Origin: JANQOH01 sp965243325
Lineage (GTDB): Bacteria; Pseudomonadota; Alphaproteobacteria; UBA7887
Length of the DNA stretch: 64,000 bases
Assembly: GCA_965243325.1 (NCBI GenBank)
Contig: CBDEUQ010000003.1
Location: forward strand, 620,001 to 684,000
Direction of reading: 5' to 3'
Shown here: piece by piece, positions 25,633 to 34,339 of the stretch
Layout: every line of letters begins with the position of its first letter
Position numbering within the stretch: the stretch's first letter is position 1
The notes under the pieces: generated by a model
Seen by the model: only the letters and a program-made list of their open reading frames with translations
What the model was told of the DNA's origin: nothing
Databases searched by the model: none
Program-made: the position numbers and the translations under genes

Positions 25633-26904
25633 TCACCCACCGCCCGCCGCCTCGTCCGCGAGGACATGGGCGATGGCGCCGGTGATGCGCGCGAGGTCGG
25701 CCTCGTCGATGACGTAGGCCGGCGTCGTGTAGACGACGTTGCCGATCGGCCGCAGCCAGACGCCGGCGTCGACGAAGCGGCGCTTGAGCCGTTCCGGGCG
25801 TGGGTTGGCGACAAGTTCCACCGCGCCGACGGCGCCGCGCACCCGCACCTCCTTCACGTTCGCGAGCCCGGCGAGCGGCGTCAGCGCCGCATCGAGGCGG
25901 CGCTCGATGGCGCGCACCTGATCCAGCCTCGGCTCGTCGGCGAACAGGTCGAGCGAGGCCAGCGCGGCGGCGCACGCGGTCGCGTTGCCCATGAAGGTCG
26001 GCCCGTGCATCAGCGCCGCGTCTGCTTCGTCGGACCAGAAGGCCGAGAAGATCTCCTCGCTCGCCACCGTCGCCGCCAGCGGCAGCGTGCCGCCAGTGAG
26101 TGCCTTCGACACGGTCACGATGTCGGGCACGAAGCCGGCCTGCTCGAAGGCGAACATCGTGCCGGTGCGGCCGAAGCCGGTGAAGATCTCGTCGGCGATG
26201 ACCGGAATGCCGTTGGCGCGGGCGGCGTCGGCGATCGCCCGCAGCGTCTCCGCGTCGTGCATCCGCATGCCGATCGCGCCCTGGATCAGCGGCTCGACGA
26301 GGACGGCGGCGATCTCGCCGCGCCGCGCCTCCAGCGCGCGCTCCAGCGTCCGCCGCGCCGCCCCGGTGTCGGGCAGCGGCAGCATGACCTGTTCCGGCAC
26401 CACGCCTGCGAACAGGCGGTGCATGCCCTCCTCCGGGTCGCACACGCTCATCGTCGCAAACGTGTCGCCGTGGTAATTGCCGGCGAAGCTGGCGAACCGC
26501 GTGCGCCCCGCCTCGCCCCGGTTGAGCCAGTACTGGACCGCCATCTTCATCGCCACCTCGACGGCGACCGAGCCGGATTCGGAGAAGAAGACGCGCCGCA
26601 GCGGCTCCGGCAGCAGCGCCGTCAGCCGCCGCGCGAGCTCCGCTGCCGGCCGGTGCACCAGCCCGCCGAGCATGACGTGCGGCATGCGCGCCGCCTGCTC
26701 GGCGATCGCCGCCACCAGGCGCGGGTGGTTGCAGCCGTGCACCGCCGTCCACCACGACGCGATGCCGTCGACCAGCACGCGGCCGTCGGCGAGATGGATG
26801 CGCACCCCGTCGGTGCGCTCGACCGCCAGCGGCGGCGGCACCGTCTTCATCTGCGTATACGGGAGCCAGACGCGGCCGACGCCGCGGTCGTACCAGTCGG
26901 GCAC
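25633..26904 (-). CDS. bioA: adenosylmethionine-8-amino-7-oxononanoate aminotransferase
   Basis: PLP enzyme that converts KAPA to DAPA in biotin synthesis, using S-adenosylmethionine as amino donor. The product is 423 residues from GTG 26904. The N-terminus has WLPYTQMK, and the PLP lysine lies in VSKALTGGTLPLA. FSESGSVAVEVAMKMAVQYW and DEIFTGFGRTG match class III aminotransferases, and the LPYTQMK plus HGPTFMGN segments are BioA-type. A longer start at 26970 would overlap bioB by 52 bases. bioB ends 14 bases upstream on the same strand. Confidence 0.92.
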   Translation of the reverse strand: MPDWYDRGVGRVWLPYTQMKTVPPPLAVERTDGVRIHLADGRVLVDGIASWWTAVHGCNHPRLVAAIAEQAARMPHVMLGGLVHRPAAELARRLTALLPEPLRRVFFSESGSVAVEVAMKMAVQYWLNRGEAGRTRFASFAGNYHGDTFATMSVCDPEEGMHRLFAGVVPEQVMLPLPDTGAARRTLERALEARRGEIAAVLVEPLIQGAIGMRMHDAETLRAIADAARANGIPVIADEIFTGFGRTGTMFAFEQAGFVPDIVTVSKALTGGTLPLAATVASEEIFSAFWSDEADAALMHGPTFMGNATACAAALASLDLFADEPRLDQVRAIERRLDAALTPLAGLANVKEVRVRGAVGAVELVANPRPERLKRRFVDAGVWLRPIGNVVYTTPAYVIDEADLARITGAIAHVLADEAAGGG

Positions 26905-26918
26905 CGGGGGCGTGCGCC

Positions 26919-27923
26919 TCAGGCGGTCGTCGCGGCGGCGGGCATGGGGCGAATTCCGAGGCGCGTCCACAGGTCGCGGTCCTTCGCCTCGGCGGGGTTC
27001 GCCGTGGTCAGCAGCTTCTCGCCGATGAAGATGGAATTGGCGCCAGCAAGGAACGCCAGCGCCTGGGTCTCGTCGCTCATGAACTCGCGCCCGGCCGACA
27101 GGCGGACGACGGAGCGCGGCATCATGATCCGCGCGGCGGCGATCGTGCGCACGAATTCGAGGCCGTCGAGCGGCTCCGCGTCGCCAAGCGGCGTGCCGGC
27201 GACGCGCACCAGCATGTTGATGGGCACGCTTTCCGGGTGGCGCGGCAGGGTGGCGAGCGAGACCAGCATGCCGGCGCGGTCCGTCCGGCTCTCGCCCATG
27301 CCGACGATGCCGCCGCAGCAGACCGCGATCCCGGCGCCGCGGACGCGCTCCAGCGTCTCCAGCCGGTCGGCGAAGGTCCGAGTCGTCACGATCTCGCCGT
27401 AGAACTCCGGCGAGGTGTCGATGTTGTGGTTGTAGTAGTCGAGCCCGGCGTGCTTAAGCCGTTCCGCCTGGCCGTCGGCGAGCATGCCGAGCGTCACGCA
27501 CGTCTCCATGCCCAGCGCCTTGACGCCGGCGACCATGCGGCAGACGCGGTCGAGGTCGCGGTCGTTCGGCCCGCGCCACGCCGCGCCCATGCAGTAGCGG
27601 CTCGCGCCGGCGTCCCGCGCCCGCCGCGCGGCGGCAATCACGTCGTCCGCGTCCATCAGCTTCGCGGCGTCGACCCCGGTGTCGAAGCGCACGCTCTGCG
27701 GGCAGTACTTGCAGTCCTCCGGGCAGCCGCCCGTCTTCACCGACAGCAGAGTCGACATCTGCACGCGGCCGGGGTCGAAGTGGCGCCGGTGAACGGTCTG
27801 CGCCCGGTACACGAGGTCGTGGAACGGCAGGTCGAGCAGGGCGCGGGCTTCCTCCGGCGTCCAGTCGTGACGCGGCTCGCCCGCGGTTTCGCGCGCCGCG
27901 TCCACGGCTGGCGGCTGGTTCAT
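26919..27923 (-). CDS. bioB: biotin synthase
   Basis: Radical SAM enzyme that inserts sulfur into dethiobiotin. The 334-residue protein has the cluster-binding CxxxCxxC as GGCPEDCKYCPQS (Cys67, 71, 74), the YCMGAAWRGP strand, LDYYNHNIDTSPEFY, and CCGGIVGMGE, all standard for BioB. It is the first gene of a bioB-bioA unit. bioF and bioD are not visible in the window. Confidence 0.96.
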   Translation of the reverse strand: MNQPPAVDAARETAGEPRHDWTPEEARALLDLPFHDLVYRAQTVHRRHFDPGRVQMSTLLSVKTGGCPEDCKYCPQSVRFDTGVDAAKLMDADDVIAAARRARDAGASRYCMGAAWRGPNDRDLDRVCRMVAGVKALGMETCVTLGMLADGQAERLKHAGLDYYNHNIDTSPEFYGEIVTTRTFADRLETLERVRGAGIAVCCGGIVGMGESRTDRAGMLVSLATLPRHPESVPINMLVRVAGTPLGDAEPLDGLEFVRTIAAARIMMPRSVVRLSAGREFMSDETQALAFLAGANSIFIGEKLLTTANPAEAKDRDLWTRLGIRPMPAAATTA

Positions 27924-28018
27924 GAGACGGCTCGCGACTGGATTTTGCCCGCGCGCGGGAGCATAAGTGCTGGCGGTTCGCAGTCAAGCGATGCGCCGGT
28001 GCGACGGGAGGAGGGGTC

Positions 28019-28222
28019 GTGGCCGATCCGCGGGAGTCGCTCGCCGCCTTCGCGGCCGACAAGCTCGCCGCTCTCGAGGCGCGGCGCGACGGCGTCCGCG
28101 TCGCCACCCTGCCGCGCAGTCCCGCCGGCACGCCGTACGCCGCCGGGCCCGGGGCGCAGCTTGACCGCCCGGGCCGGCGCGGCGCCGAACCGGGGAGCAT
28201 CGGCCGTGCCGCCGGCGGTTGA
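28019..28222 (+). CDS. small ORF with strong RBS, possible bioF remnant
   Basis: A 67-residue frame starting at GTG 28019 behind a strong GGGAGGAGGGG ribosome-binding site. Its first ~25 residues (PRESLAAFAADKLAALEARR) resemble the N-terminal helix of 8-amino-7-oxononanoate synthase (BioF), and it lies divergent from bioB-bioA, but the rest is proline/glycine-rich without similarity. It may be a bioF gene deleted after its first codons or an unrelated leader. Its end overlaps the gmk start by 17 bases, so it could also couple translation of gmk. Confidence 0.4.
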   Translation: MADPRESLAAFAADKLAALEARRDGVRVATLPRSPAGTPYAAGPGAQLDRPGRRGAEPGSIGRAAGG

Positions 28223-28844
28223 ACCGCGCCGGCGCGGGCTGATGCTCGTCCTGTCCTCGCCGTCGGGAGCGGGCAAGACGACGATCGCGCGCCGGCTGCT
28301 CGCGAACGAGAAGAACCTCCGGATGTCGGTGTCGGTGACGACGCGCGCCGCGCGGCCCGGCGAGCAGGCCGGGGTCGACTACCGTTTCGTCAAGAAGGCG
28401 GAGTTCGACGCCATGGTCGCCGCCGGCGAGCTGCTCGAGCACGCGCGGGTGTTCGGCAACGACTACGGCACGCCGCGCCTGCCGGTCGAGCAGGCGTTGA
28501 ACGCCGGCGACGACGTCCTGTTCGACATCGACTGGCAGGGTGCGCAGCAGCTCAGCGAAAGCGCGCGCGACGACGTGGTCAAGGTGTTCGTCCTGCCGCC
28601 GTCCACCGACGAGCTCGAGAAGCGCCTGCGCGGGCGGGCGCAGGACACCGCCGCCGTCGTCGACGGACGCATGGCGAAGGCGGCGGCCGAAATGACGCAC
28701 TGGGCCGAGTACGACTACATCGTCGTCAACGACCGCATCGACCGCGCCGTCGCCCAGGTCGCCGCCGTCCTCGCGGCGGAGCGCCTGCGCCGCGAGCGCT
28801 ACGCCGAGATGAGCCGGTTCGTCAGCCGGCTTCAATCCGGGTGA
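28206..28844 (+). CDS. gmk: guanylate kinase
   Basis: Phosphorylates GMP to GDP. The 212-residue protein has the P-loop SSPSGAGKTTIA, the GMP-binding SVSVTTRAARPGEQAGVDY, and FDIDWQGAQQL. Start is GTG 28206, preceded by GGGGAG; a methionine 13 codons later (LMLVLSSPSG) is an alternative. The gene converges with rsmA, and their 3' ends overlap by 23 bases. Confidence 0.94.
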   Translation: MPPAVEPRRRGLMLVLSSPSGAGKTTIARRLLANEKNLRMSVSVTTRAARPGEQAGVDYRFVKKAEFDAMVAAGELLEHARVFGNDYGTPRLPVEQALNAGDDVLFDIDWQGAQQLSESARDDVVKVFVLPPSTDELEKRLRGRAQDTAAVVDGRMAKAAAEMTHWAEYDYIVVNDRIDRAVAQVAAVLAAERLRRERYAEMSRFVSRLQSG

Positions 28845-29694
28845 GGGCGTCGGCCAGCCGGCAGAACTCGGCGACCTCGAGAACCTCGGCGCGCGCCGTG
28901 CCGTCGATGCCGGCGAGCGCCAGCAGCCGCGGCACGTCGACGCCGAGCGGGCGCAGGCTGGAGCGCAGCATCTTGCGCCTCTGGCCGAACGCCGCCGCGG
29001 TCACGCGCTGCAGGCGCGCCGCGTCCGCCGCCGGCGCGGGCGCGGGCCGCGGCGCCAGCCGGACGACGCTCGAGGTGACCTTCGGCGGCGGCGCGAAGGC
29101 GCGCGCCGGCACGTTGAAGAGCACGCGCGCGTCGCAGAGCCACTGCGCGTAGACTCCGAGCCGGCCCCGGGCCGGTGTGCCCGGTGCCGCCGCGAGCCGC
29201 TCCGCGACCTCCTTCTGGAACATCAGCGTGAAGCCGGCGGCAAACGTCGCGTCCCCCGCCAGCGCATCGAGCCAGCGCACCGTCAGCCGGCTGGCGACGT
29301 TGTACGGCAGGTTGGCGACGACCTGCCGCGGCGCCGGCGCGAGGTCGCGGAGGTCGACGTCGAGGGCGTCGGCACCGGCGACGCGCAGGCGTCCGGGCGC
29401 GGCGTCGGCGAGCGCCTCGAGCGCGTCGAGGCAGCGGGGGTCGCACTCCACCGCGACGACGCGGGCGCCCGCTTCCAGCAGGGCGCGGGTGAGGCCGCCG
29501 GGTCCGGCGCCGATCTCGACCACGTCGGCGCCGTCGAGAGGCCCCGCTGCGCGCGCGATGCGGCGGGTGAGATTGAGATCGAGGAGGAAGTTCTGGCCCA
29601 GCGACCGGCGCGCCGCGATGCGGTGCGCGGCGATGACCGCTCGCAGCGGCGGCAGGGCGGAAAGATCGGGGCGTCCGCCGTGCGTGCCGGTCAC
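28822..29694 (-). CDS. rsmA: 16S rRNA (adenine1518/1519-N6)-dimethyltransferase RsmA
   Basis: Dimethylates two adjacent adenines near the 3' end of 16S rRNA during 30S assembly. The 290-residue enzyme has the opening SLGQNFLLDLNLTRRIAR, the SAM-binding EIGAGPGGLTRALL and the catalytic ANLPYNVASRL. The start GTG forms a GTGA overlap with the surA stop. In many alphaproteobacteria pdxA lies between surA and rsmA; here it does not. Confidence 0.94.
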   Translation of the reverse strand: MTGTHGGRPDLSALPPLRAVIAAHRIAARRSLGQNFLLDLNLTRRIARAAGPLDGADVVEIGAGPGGLTRALLEAGARVVAVECDPRCLDALEALADAAPGRLRVAGADALDVDLRDLAPAPRQVVANLPYNVASRLTVRWLDALAGDATFAAGFTLMFQKEVAERLAAAPGTPARGRLGVYAQWLCDARVLFNVPARAFAPPPKVTSSVVRLAPRPAPAPAADAARLQRVTAAAFGQRRKMLRSSLRPLGVDVPRLLALAGIDGTARAEVLEVAEFCRLADALTRIEAG

Positions 29695-30947
29695 ACCCTG
29701 AGGTCGACGAACGCGTGCCGTCGGAGGTCGCGCAGCAGGCGGCGCTCGATAGTCGCCAGCCGACGGTTGGCGATCCGCTCGTAGATGGCGTCGCGAATGT
29801 CGGCCTCGTCGCCCGCCGCCTTGCGTTCGCACACCATGATCACGTGGACGCCGTTCGCGGTCTCCAGCGGCACGCTCGGGACCCCGATTTCGAGGTCGCC
29901 GAGCGCGTCGCGGAACGCCGCCGGCAGGTCGTCGGTCTGCACCCAGCCGAGGTCGCCGGACAGCGAGGTTTCCGATCGCGTGCCCTGCGCCCGCAGGGCG
30001 TCGCAGCCGCTGACTTCCGAGCCGATGCGCCGCGCCTCGGCCCGGCGCTGCTCCGCCGCCTCCGGGGAGTCCGCCGCCGGCACCGGCAGCAGCACCTGCG
30101 ACAGGAACAGCTCCTCCGTGCCGGCGAACTCCGACATCACCGCCCGCTTGTTGCGCAGGTGGAGGATGTGGAAGCCGTCCACGGAGCGCACCGGATCCGA
30201 TATCGCGCCGACGTCCATCGCGACCAGGGTGCGGTCGATCTCGCGGCGGCTCTGCCCCTCCTGAATCCAGCCGAGGTCGCCGCCGTTGCGGGCCAGCGCG
30301 CCCTGGCTGAACTGCGCCGCGACGGCGGCGAAGTCGGCGCCGCCGCGCAGTTGCGCGACGATGCTCTCGGCGACCGCCTGCACCTCGCGCGGGGCCGCCG
30401 CCGGGTCGTCGTAGAGGGTGATTTCGGAGACCAGGAACTCGGGCCGGCCGCGGTCTTCCTCCAGCCGCGCCAGCTCGACGTCGATCTCCTCCTCGCTGAC
30501 GCCGATGGTGGGGCGCAGCCGCCGGTTGACGTACTTGCCCCAGGCGATCTGGGCACGGATCTGGCCGACCACCGCGCCGAGCGCAATTCCGCGTTCGGCC
30601 AGAAAGGCGCCGAGGGCGCCGCGTGCGATGCCGTTGTTGTCCTCGATGAGCGCGACCGCGTCGGCGACGTCGCGGTCGGTCGCGCGGACGCCCTTGCTGC
30701 GCGCCTCCTCGACCTGCAGCGCCTCGTCGATGAGATTGCGCAGCACCGGGCCGGCCACCCGCTGACGCATCTCGTCGGTCCGCGCGAGATTGGCGTTGTA
30801 GATCGCCACCTCGATCCGCATTTGCCAGTCGAGGACCGAGATCGCGCGGTCGTTGACCACGGCGGCAATGCGCAGGACATCTTGCGGCCAAGCCGCCGGC
30901 GCCCCGAGCCACGCGAGTACCGCGACCGCGATGAACCGTCGCAACAA
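29691..30947 (-). CDS. surA: periplasmic peptidyl-prolyl isomerase/chaperone SurA
   Basis: Chaperone for outer-membrane proteins, 418 residues. A signal peptide (RRFIAVAVLAWLGAPAAWP) is followed by the SurA N-domain (LRIAAVVNDRAISVLDWQMR...LIDEALQVEEA) and two parvulin-type domains, the first clear in ARNGGDLGWIQEG...DPVRSVDGFHILHLR and the second more degenerate. Start TTG 30947 is chosen because GGAGGG lies at ideal distance and it opens directly with the signal peptide; a GTG at 31013 is an alternative. The lptD gene ends 69 bases upstream. Confidence 0.88.
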   Translation of the reverse strand: MLRRFIAVAVLAWLGAPAAWPQDVLRIAAVVNDRAISVLDWQMRIEVAIYNANLARTDEMRQRVAGPVLRNLIDEALQVEEARSKGVRATDRDVADAVALIEDNNGIARGALGAFLAERGIALGAVVGQIRAQIAWGKYVNRRLRPTIGVSEEEIDVELARLEEDRGRPEFLVSEITLYDDPAAAPREVQAVAESIVAQLRGGADFAAVAAQFSQGALARNGGDLGWIQEGQSRREIDRTLVAMDVGAISDPVRSVDGFHILHLRNKRAVMSEFAGTEELFLSQVLLPVPAADSPEAAEQRRAEARRIGSEVSGCDALRAQGTRSETSLSGDLGWVQTDDLPAAFRDALGDLEIGVPSVPLETANGVHVIMVCERKAAGDEADIRDAIYERIANRRLATIERRLLRDLRRHAFVDLRV

Positions 30948-31016
30948 GACCGGACCCTCCGACGCTGCGCCTCGCCGAACATAGGGCGGCCGCGAGTCCG
31001 CCGCAAGCGCCACCCC

Positions 31017-33257
31017 TCAGTCCAGGTTCCGCAGCCTGATCTGGAACCTGAGATCGGTCGAGGCCTCCACGTCGGGCCGGCTGGTGAAGTTCCGCCGGAC
31101 CTCGACGCCGACCGTCACGCATTCGTCTTCGTAGAGCAGGCTGGCGCCGCTGAACAAGGCGCCGCCGCCGTGGCTCAGATCGTGGCGGTGGAGCGCGCCG
31201 AGCTGCCATCGCTCGTCGATTCGATAAACGGCCGAAACGTCGAGCTGGCTGGCCGAGGCGGCAACGCCGGCGGTGGACTCGGCGCTGGAGAGGTTGACGT
31301 AGGACAGCCGCCCGCGCAGCCATTCGGGCCCGGCGGCGACGGCGAGCGTGCTGCGGCGGATCGAGAGCTGCCGGCGGTCCAGGCGAAACCGCGTCATGAG
31401 GTCGAGATAGCGCGCCGGACGCACCGTCAGGCGGCCGACGATGTCCGAGAACCGCTCTTCGACGCCGCTCCCGGCGGAGAACGCGTCATCCCGCAGCGGA
31501 CGGTAGCTCTGACCGACGAGAAATTCCGACAGCCGCCCGGAGGCGGCGAAGGCGCCCACGCGCAGGGCGTAGCCCACGCGCGAGCCGCCCTCGACGCGGT
31601 CGAGTCCGGGAAACAGGCTGTCGGCGAGCAGATTGATGTCGTCGAACTCGAACGACAGGCTGTCGTCGTTGCGGATCAGGTCCGGATTGTCGCCGCCGGG
31701 CGTGAGAATGACCTTGACCAGCGGCTCGACCAGGAGATGCCAGTCGTCTGCCGCACGCACCCACGGCCAATGCCAGTCCATCGTCGCCTGCGGCACAATG
31801 CGGCCCGCGAACCCGCGGCGCGCCGGAGCCGCCGCATCATGCGGATCCGGCACGCCGGTCGCGTGGTAGCCGTCGAGGCGCAACGACGTGCCGAACGTGT
31901 AACGGTCGCCGAGACGTGTGGAAAACGGCACCTGCCAGCGGGCCGTCGCCGACATGCGGCGACTGTCGGCGCCTTCGGGCCGCATGAGGACGCGGGCGTT
32001 GGCGTGCATGGACCACACGCTGCTGGCGAGCCCGGGGTCGCCGCGCCAGGCGATGTCAACCAGCGGTGCCACGATCGGCGTCGCACCGACGTCGGCCTCG
32101 GGACCGAGAGGCTGGAAGTAAAGCGCGTCCAGCGTGATCTCGCGGTTGTCGGTGCGGCCGCGCAGATAGACATTCTGCTTCAGGAACGGGCGGCCGCGGA
32201 CGAGGTCGCCGGGGCGAGCGCCGCGGTCCTCCACCCAGCGGGACGCGCCGTCGCCGGAACGCCCGAACAGGTCGGCGAAGTCGTACCGTGCGAGGTAGGT
32301 CGAATCCGAGGCGCGCTCGATGGCGAAGCCGTAGCGCCAGCCGCCGCCGAGGTCGAAATCGCCCGCCAGATCGATGTGGCCGCGTAAGCGATCCTTCGAA
32401 ACCGCACCCGCCGACTGCCGATCCTCACGCGTGACGCTGCCGTCGAAGTGCAAGTTCCCCGTCGTCGTTTCCTCGCGGTACTGGGCGACAAGAACCGGCC
32501 GCCCCCGAGATGCAAGGATCGGCGTGATCGTGGCGTCGCTGTGCGGCGAAAGCTCGATGAAGTAGGGCTGTGTCCAGATCAGGCCGAACGTCGAATGCTG
32601 CGCGAACGTCGGCGGCAGGAAACCCGTCTTGCGCTCCACTGTCGGTGCCGCGTGCTCGAAGTAGGGCAAATAGAAGACGGGGACGCCGAGCACCTCGAAC
32701 CGTGGATCGGAATACGAAATGGTTTCGCGCGCGGGATCGTGCACGACCCGGGCCGCCTTGATCTGCCAAAGCGGCGCGCGTTCCGGCGCGTCGCCGCATA
32801 CGGCGCACGGACTGTAAACGGCCTTGGCGAGTGTCGTGCGGCCGTCCGCGGTCCGGAGTCCGCCGGCGGCGGCGAGCCGCGAGCGGTCGGCAAACAGGAC
32901 CCCGACGGAACGCACGGTCCCGGTCGTCAAATCGCCGGCAAGCGCCGCGTCACCCGCGAATACCACCTCCCCGCCGGGTTCCATCAGGGCGACATTGCCG
33001 GACGCCGACACGACGTCCGCACGGCGGTCGTATCGCATGCGATCGGCGCGCACCGTGCGACCGCCGCGGGACAGTTCCACGGCGCCGGTGGCGGTTGCCG
33101 CGTCCGAGCGCGAATCGTAGACGATCTCGTCGGCGAGCAGCAGGGCGCCGCCTGCTTCCGGTGCCTGGGACGCTGCCGGCGGGACGATGAGCAACGCCGC
33201 TGTCACTCCGCCGGCGGCGACCGCCACCCGCCGCCGGAGTTCACCCCTGGCGGGCAT
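31017..33257 (-). CDS. lptD: LPS-assembly protein LptD
   Basis: Outer-membrane barrel that inserts lipopolysaccharide into the outer leaflet, 746 residues. A basic N-terminus and hydrophobic segment (VAVAAGGVTAALLIVPPAASQ) form the signal peptide. Next comes the periplasmic OstA/jelly-roll domain (LLADEIVYDSRSDAATATGAVEL) and then a long barrel with alternating aromatic strands ending in TDLRFQIRLRNLD. Cysteines occur in SPCAVCGDAP. The ATG at 33257 overlaps the end of lptG by 17 bases. It sits between lptG and its chaperone surA. Confidence 0.93.
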   Translation of the reverse strand: MPARGELRRRVAVAAGGVTAALLIVPPAASQAPEAGGALLLADEIVYDSRSDAATATGAVELSRGGRTVRADRMRYDRRADVVSASGNVALMEPGGEVVFAGDAALAGDLTTGTVRSVGVLFADRSRLAAAGGLRTADGRTTLAKAVYSPCAVCGDAPERAPLWQIKAARVVHDPARETISYSDPRFEVLGVPVFYLPYFEHAAPTVERKTGFLPPTFAQHSTFGLIWTQPYFIELSPHSDATITPILASRGRPVLVAQYREETTTGNLHFDGSVTREDRQSAGAVSKDRLRGHIDLAGDFDLGGGWRYGFAIERASDSTYLARYDFADLFGRSGDGASRWVEDRGARPGDLVRGRPFLKQNVYLRGRTDNREITLDALYFQPLGPEADVGATPIVAPLVDIAWRGDPGLASSVWSMHANARVLMRPEGADSRRMSATARWQVPFSTRLGDRYTFGTSLRLDGYHATGVPDPHDAAAPARRGFAGRIVPQATMDWHWPWVRAADDWHLLVEPLVKVILTPGGDNPDLIRNDDSLSFEFDDINLLADSLFPGLDRVEGGSRVGYALRVGAFAASGRLSEFLVGQSYRPLRDDAFSAGSGVEERFSDIVGRLTVRPARYLDLMTRFRLDRRQLSIRRSTLAVAAGPEWLRGRLSYVNLSSAESTAGVAASASQLDVSAVYRIDERWQLGALHRHDLSHGGGALFSGASLLYEDECVTVGVEVRRNFTSRPDVEASTDLRFQIRLRNLD

Positions 33258-34335
33258 GGAGCAACAGGGTGCTGCCGAGCAGTACCGCCAGCACGGCCGG
33301 CGCCCACGCCGCGAGGACATAGGGTATCTGGCCGTTCAGCCCGTACGCCATCACCACGTCGGCAAAGACGTAGAAGCCGACGCCGCACGCCGCCCCGAGT
33401 GCGAGCATGCGGGCGGTGCCGCTGCGATGCGACCGCCGCAGGGAGAACAGTGCCGCGATCAGGACCATTCCCGCATACAGGACCGGGCTCGCCAGCATCG
33501 AGTGCCAGTGCAGACGGTGGCGCAGCGAGGAGAAGCCGGCTCGGTCGAGACTGGCGACGAACCCCGGAATGTCCCAGAACGACTGCGTCTCGGGCGCGGC
33601 GAAACTGTTTCGGATCCGGTCGAGCGTAAGATCCGTATCGAGGCGCCAGGCATCGACGATTTCGTTCCGGTGCCCCGGCCGCGAAATATGCGCGCCGCGC
33701 AGAAGCCAATGGTCGCTGCGCACGTCGGCCGTCGCGGCATCGATACGCTCGATGAAACGGTCCCCCGACCCGTATCGCACAATGAGCACATCGCGCAAGA
33801 CCGCGCGCGCCTGGTCGATCCCCCTGGCATGAACGATCGCTGCTCCGTCGGGATCCGTCTGGCGCAGCCACAACCCGTTCCGCGGCGTCGCAAGGCTCGT
33901 TGCGCGTTTGCGCAGATGCTCATTGTCGAGCTCGTAATATCCGGCCAGCGTCGCGCTGGCGAACGGGCTGAACACGGCGACGGAGAAGGCGCCGACAAGA
34001 AGTGCGACAACGACTCCGGGGAACAGGAGCTGCGGCGTCGACACGCCGGCCGCACCGAGGACGACGATTTCGTGGGACCGGGCGAGCCGGGCGAGGCCGA
34101 GCAGGCTACCGAACAGGACGGCATAGGGCGCAGCACGCTGAGCGAGATAGGGGAGGTGCAGCAGCGCCATTTCCACCGCGACAACGAACGGTACATCGCC
34201 GCTGCGCGACACGCGGCGCCCGAGCTCCACGAGGTCCAGCATGAACAGCAGCACTGCGACGACGAGAAAGACGGTACCAATGCTCGCCGCCATCTGGCGA
34301 GCGATATAAAGACAGAGCGTCGTGGACAAGCGCAT
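33241..34335 (-). CDS. lptG: LPS export ABC transporter permease LptG
   Basis: Inner-membrane half of the Lpt exporter, 364 residues, YjgP/YjgQ family. Two N-terminal membrane helices (IGTVFLVVAVLLFMLDLVEL and one around 60-80), a third at 95-120, a large periplasmic jelly-roll domain, and three C-terminal helices near 270-355. The partner permease lptF is 4 bases upstream. LptB, LptC and LptA are not in the window. Confidence 0.93.
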   Translation of the reverse strand: MRLSTTLCLYIARQMAASIGTVFLVVAVLLFMLDLVELGRRVSRSGDVPFVVAVEMALLHLPYLAQRAAPYAVLFGSLLGLARLARSHEIVVLGAAGVSTPQLLFPGVVVALLVGAFSVAVFSPFASATLAGYYELDNEHLRKRATSLATPRNGLWLRQTDPDGAAIVHARGIDQARAVLRDVLIVRYGSGDRFIERIDAATADVRSDHWLLRGAHISRPGHRNEIVDAWRLDTDLTLDRIRNSFAAPETQSFWDIPGFVASLDRAGFSSLRHRLHWHSMLASPVLYAGMVLIAALFSLRRSHRSGTARMLALGAACGVGFYVFADVVMAYGLNGQIPYVLAAWAPAVLAVLLGSTLLLHARQG

Positions 34336-34339
34336 CGTT

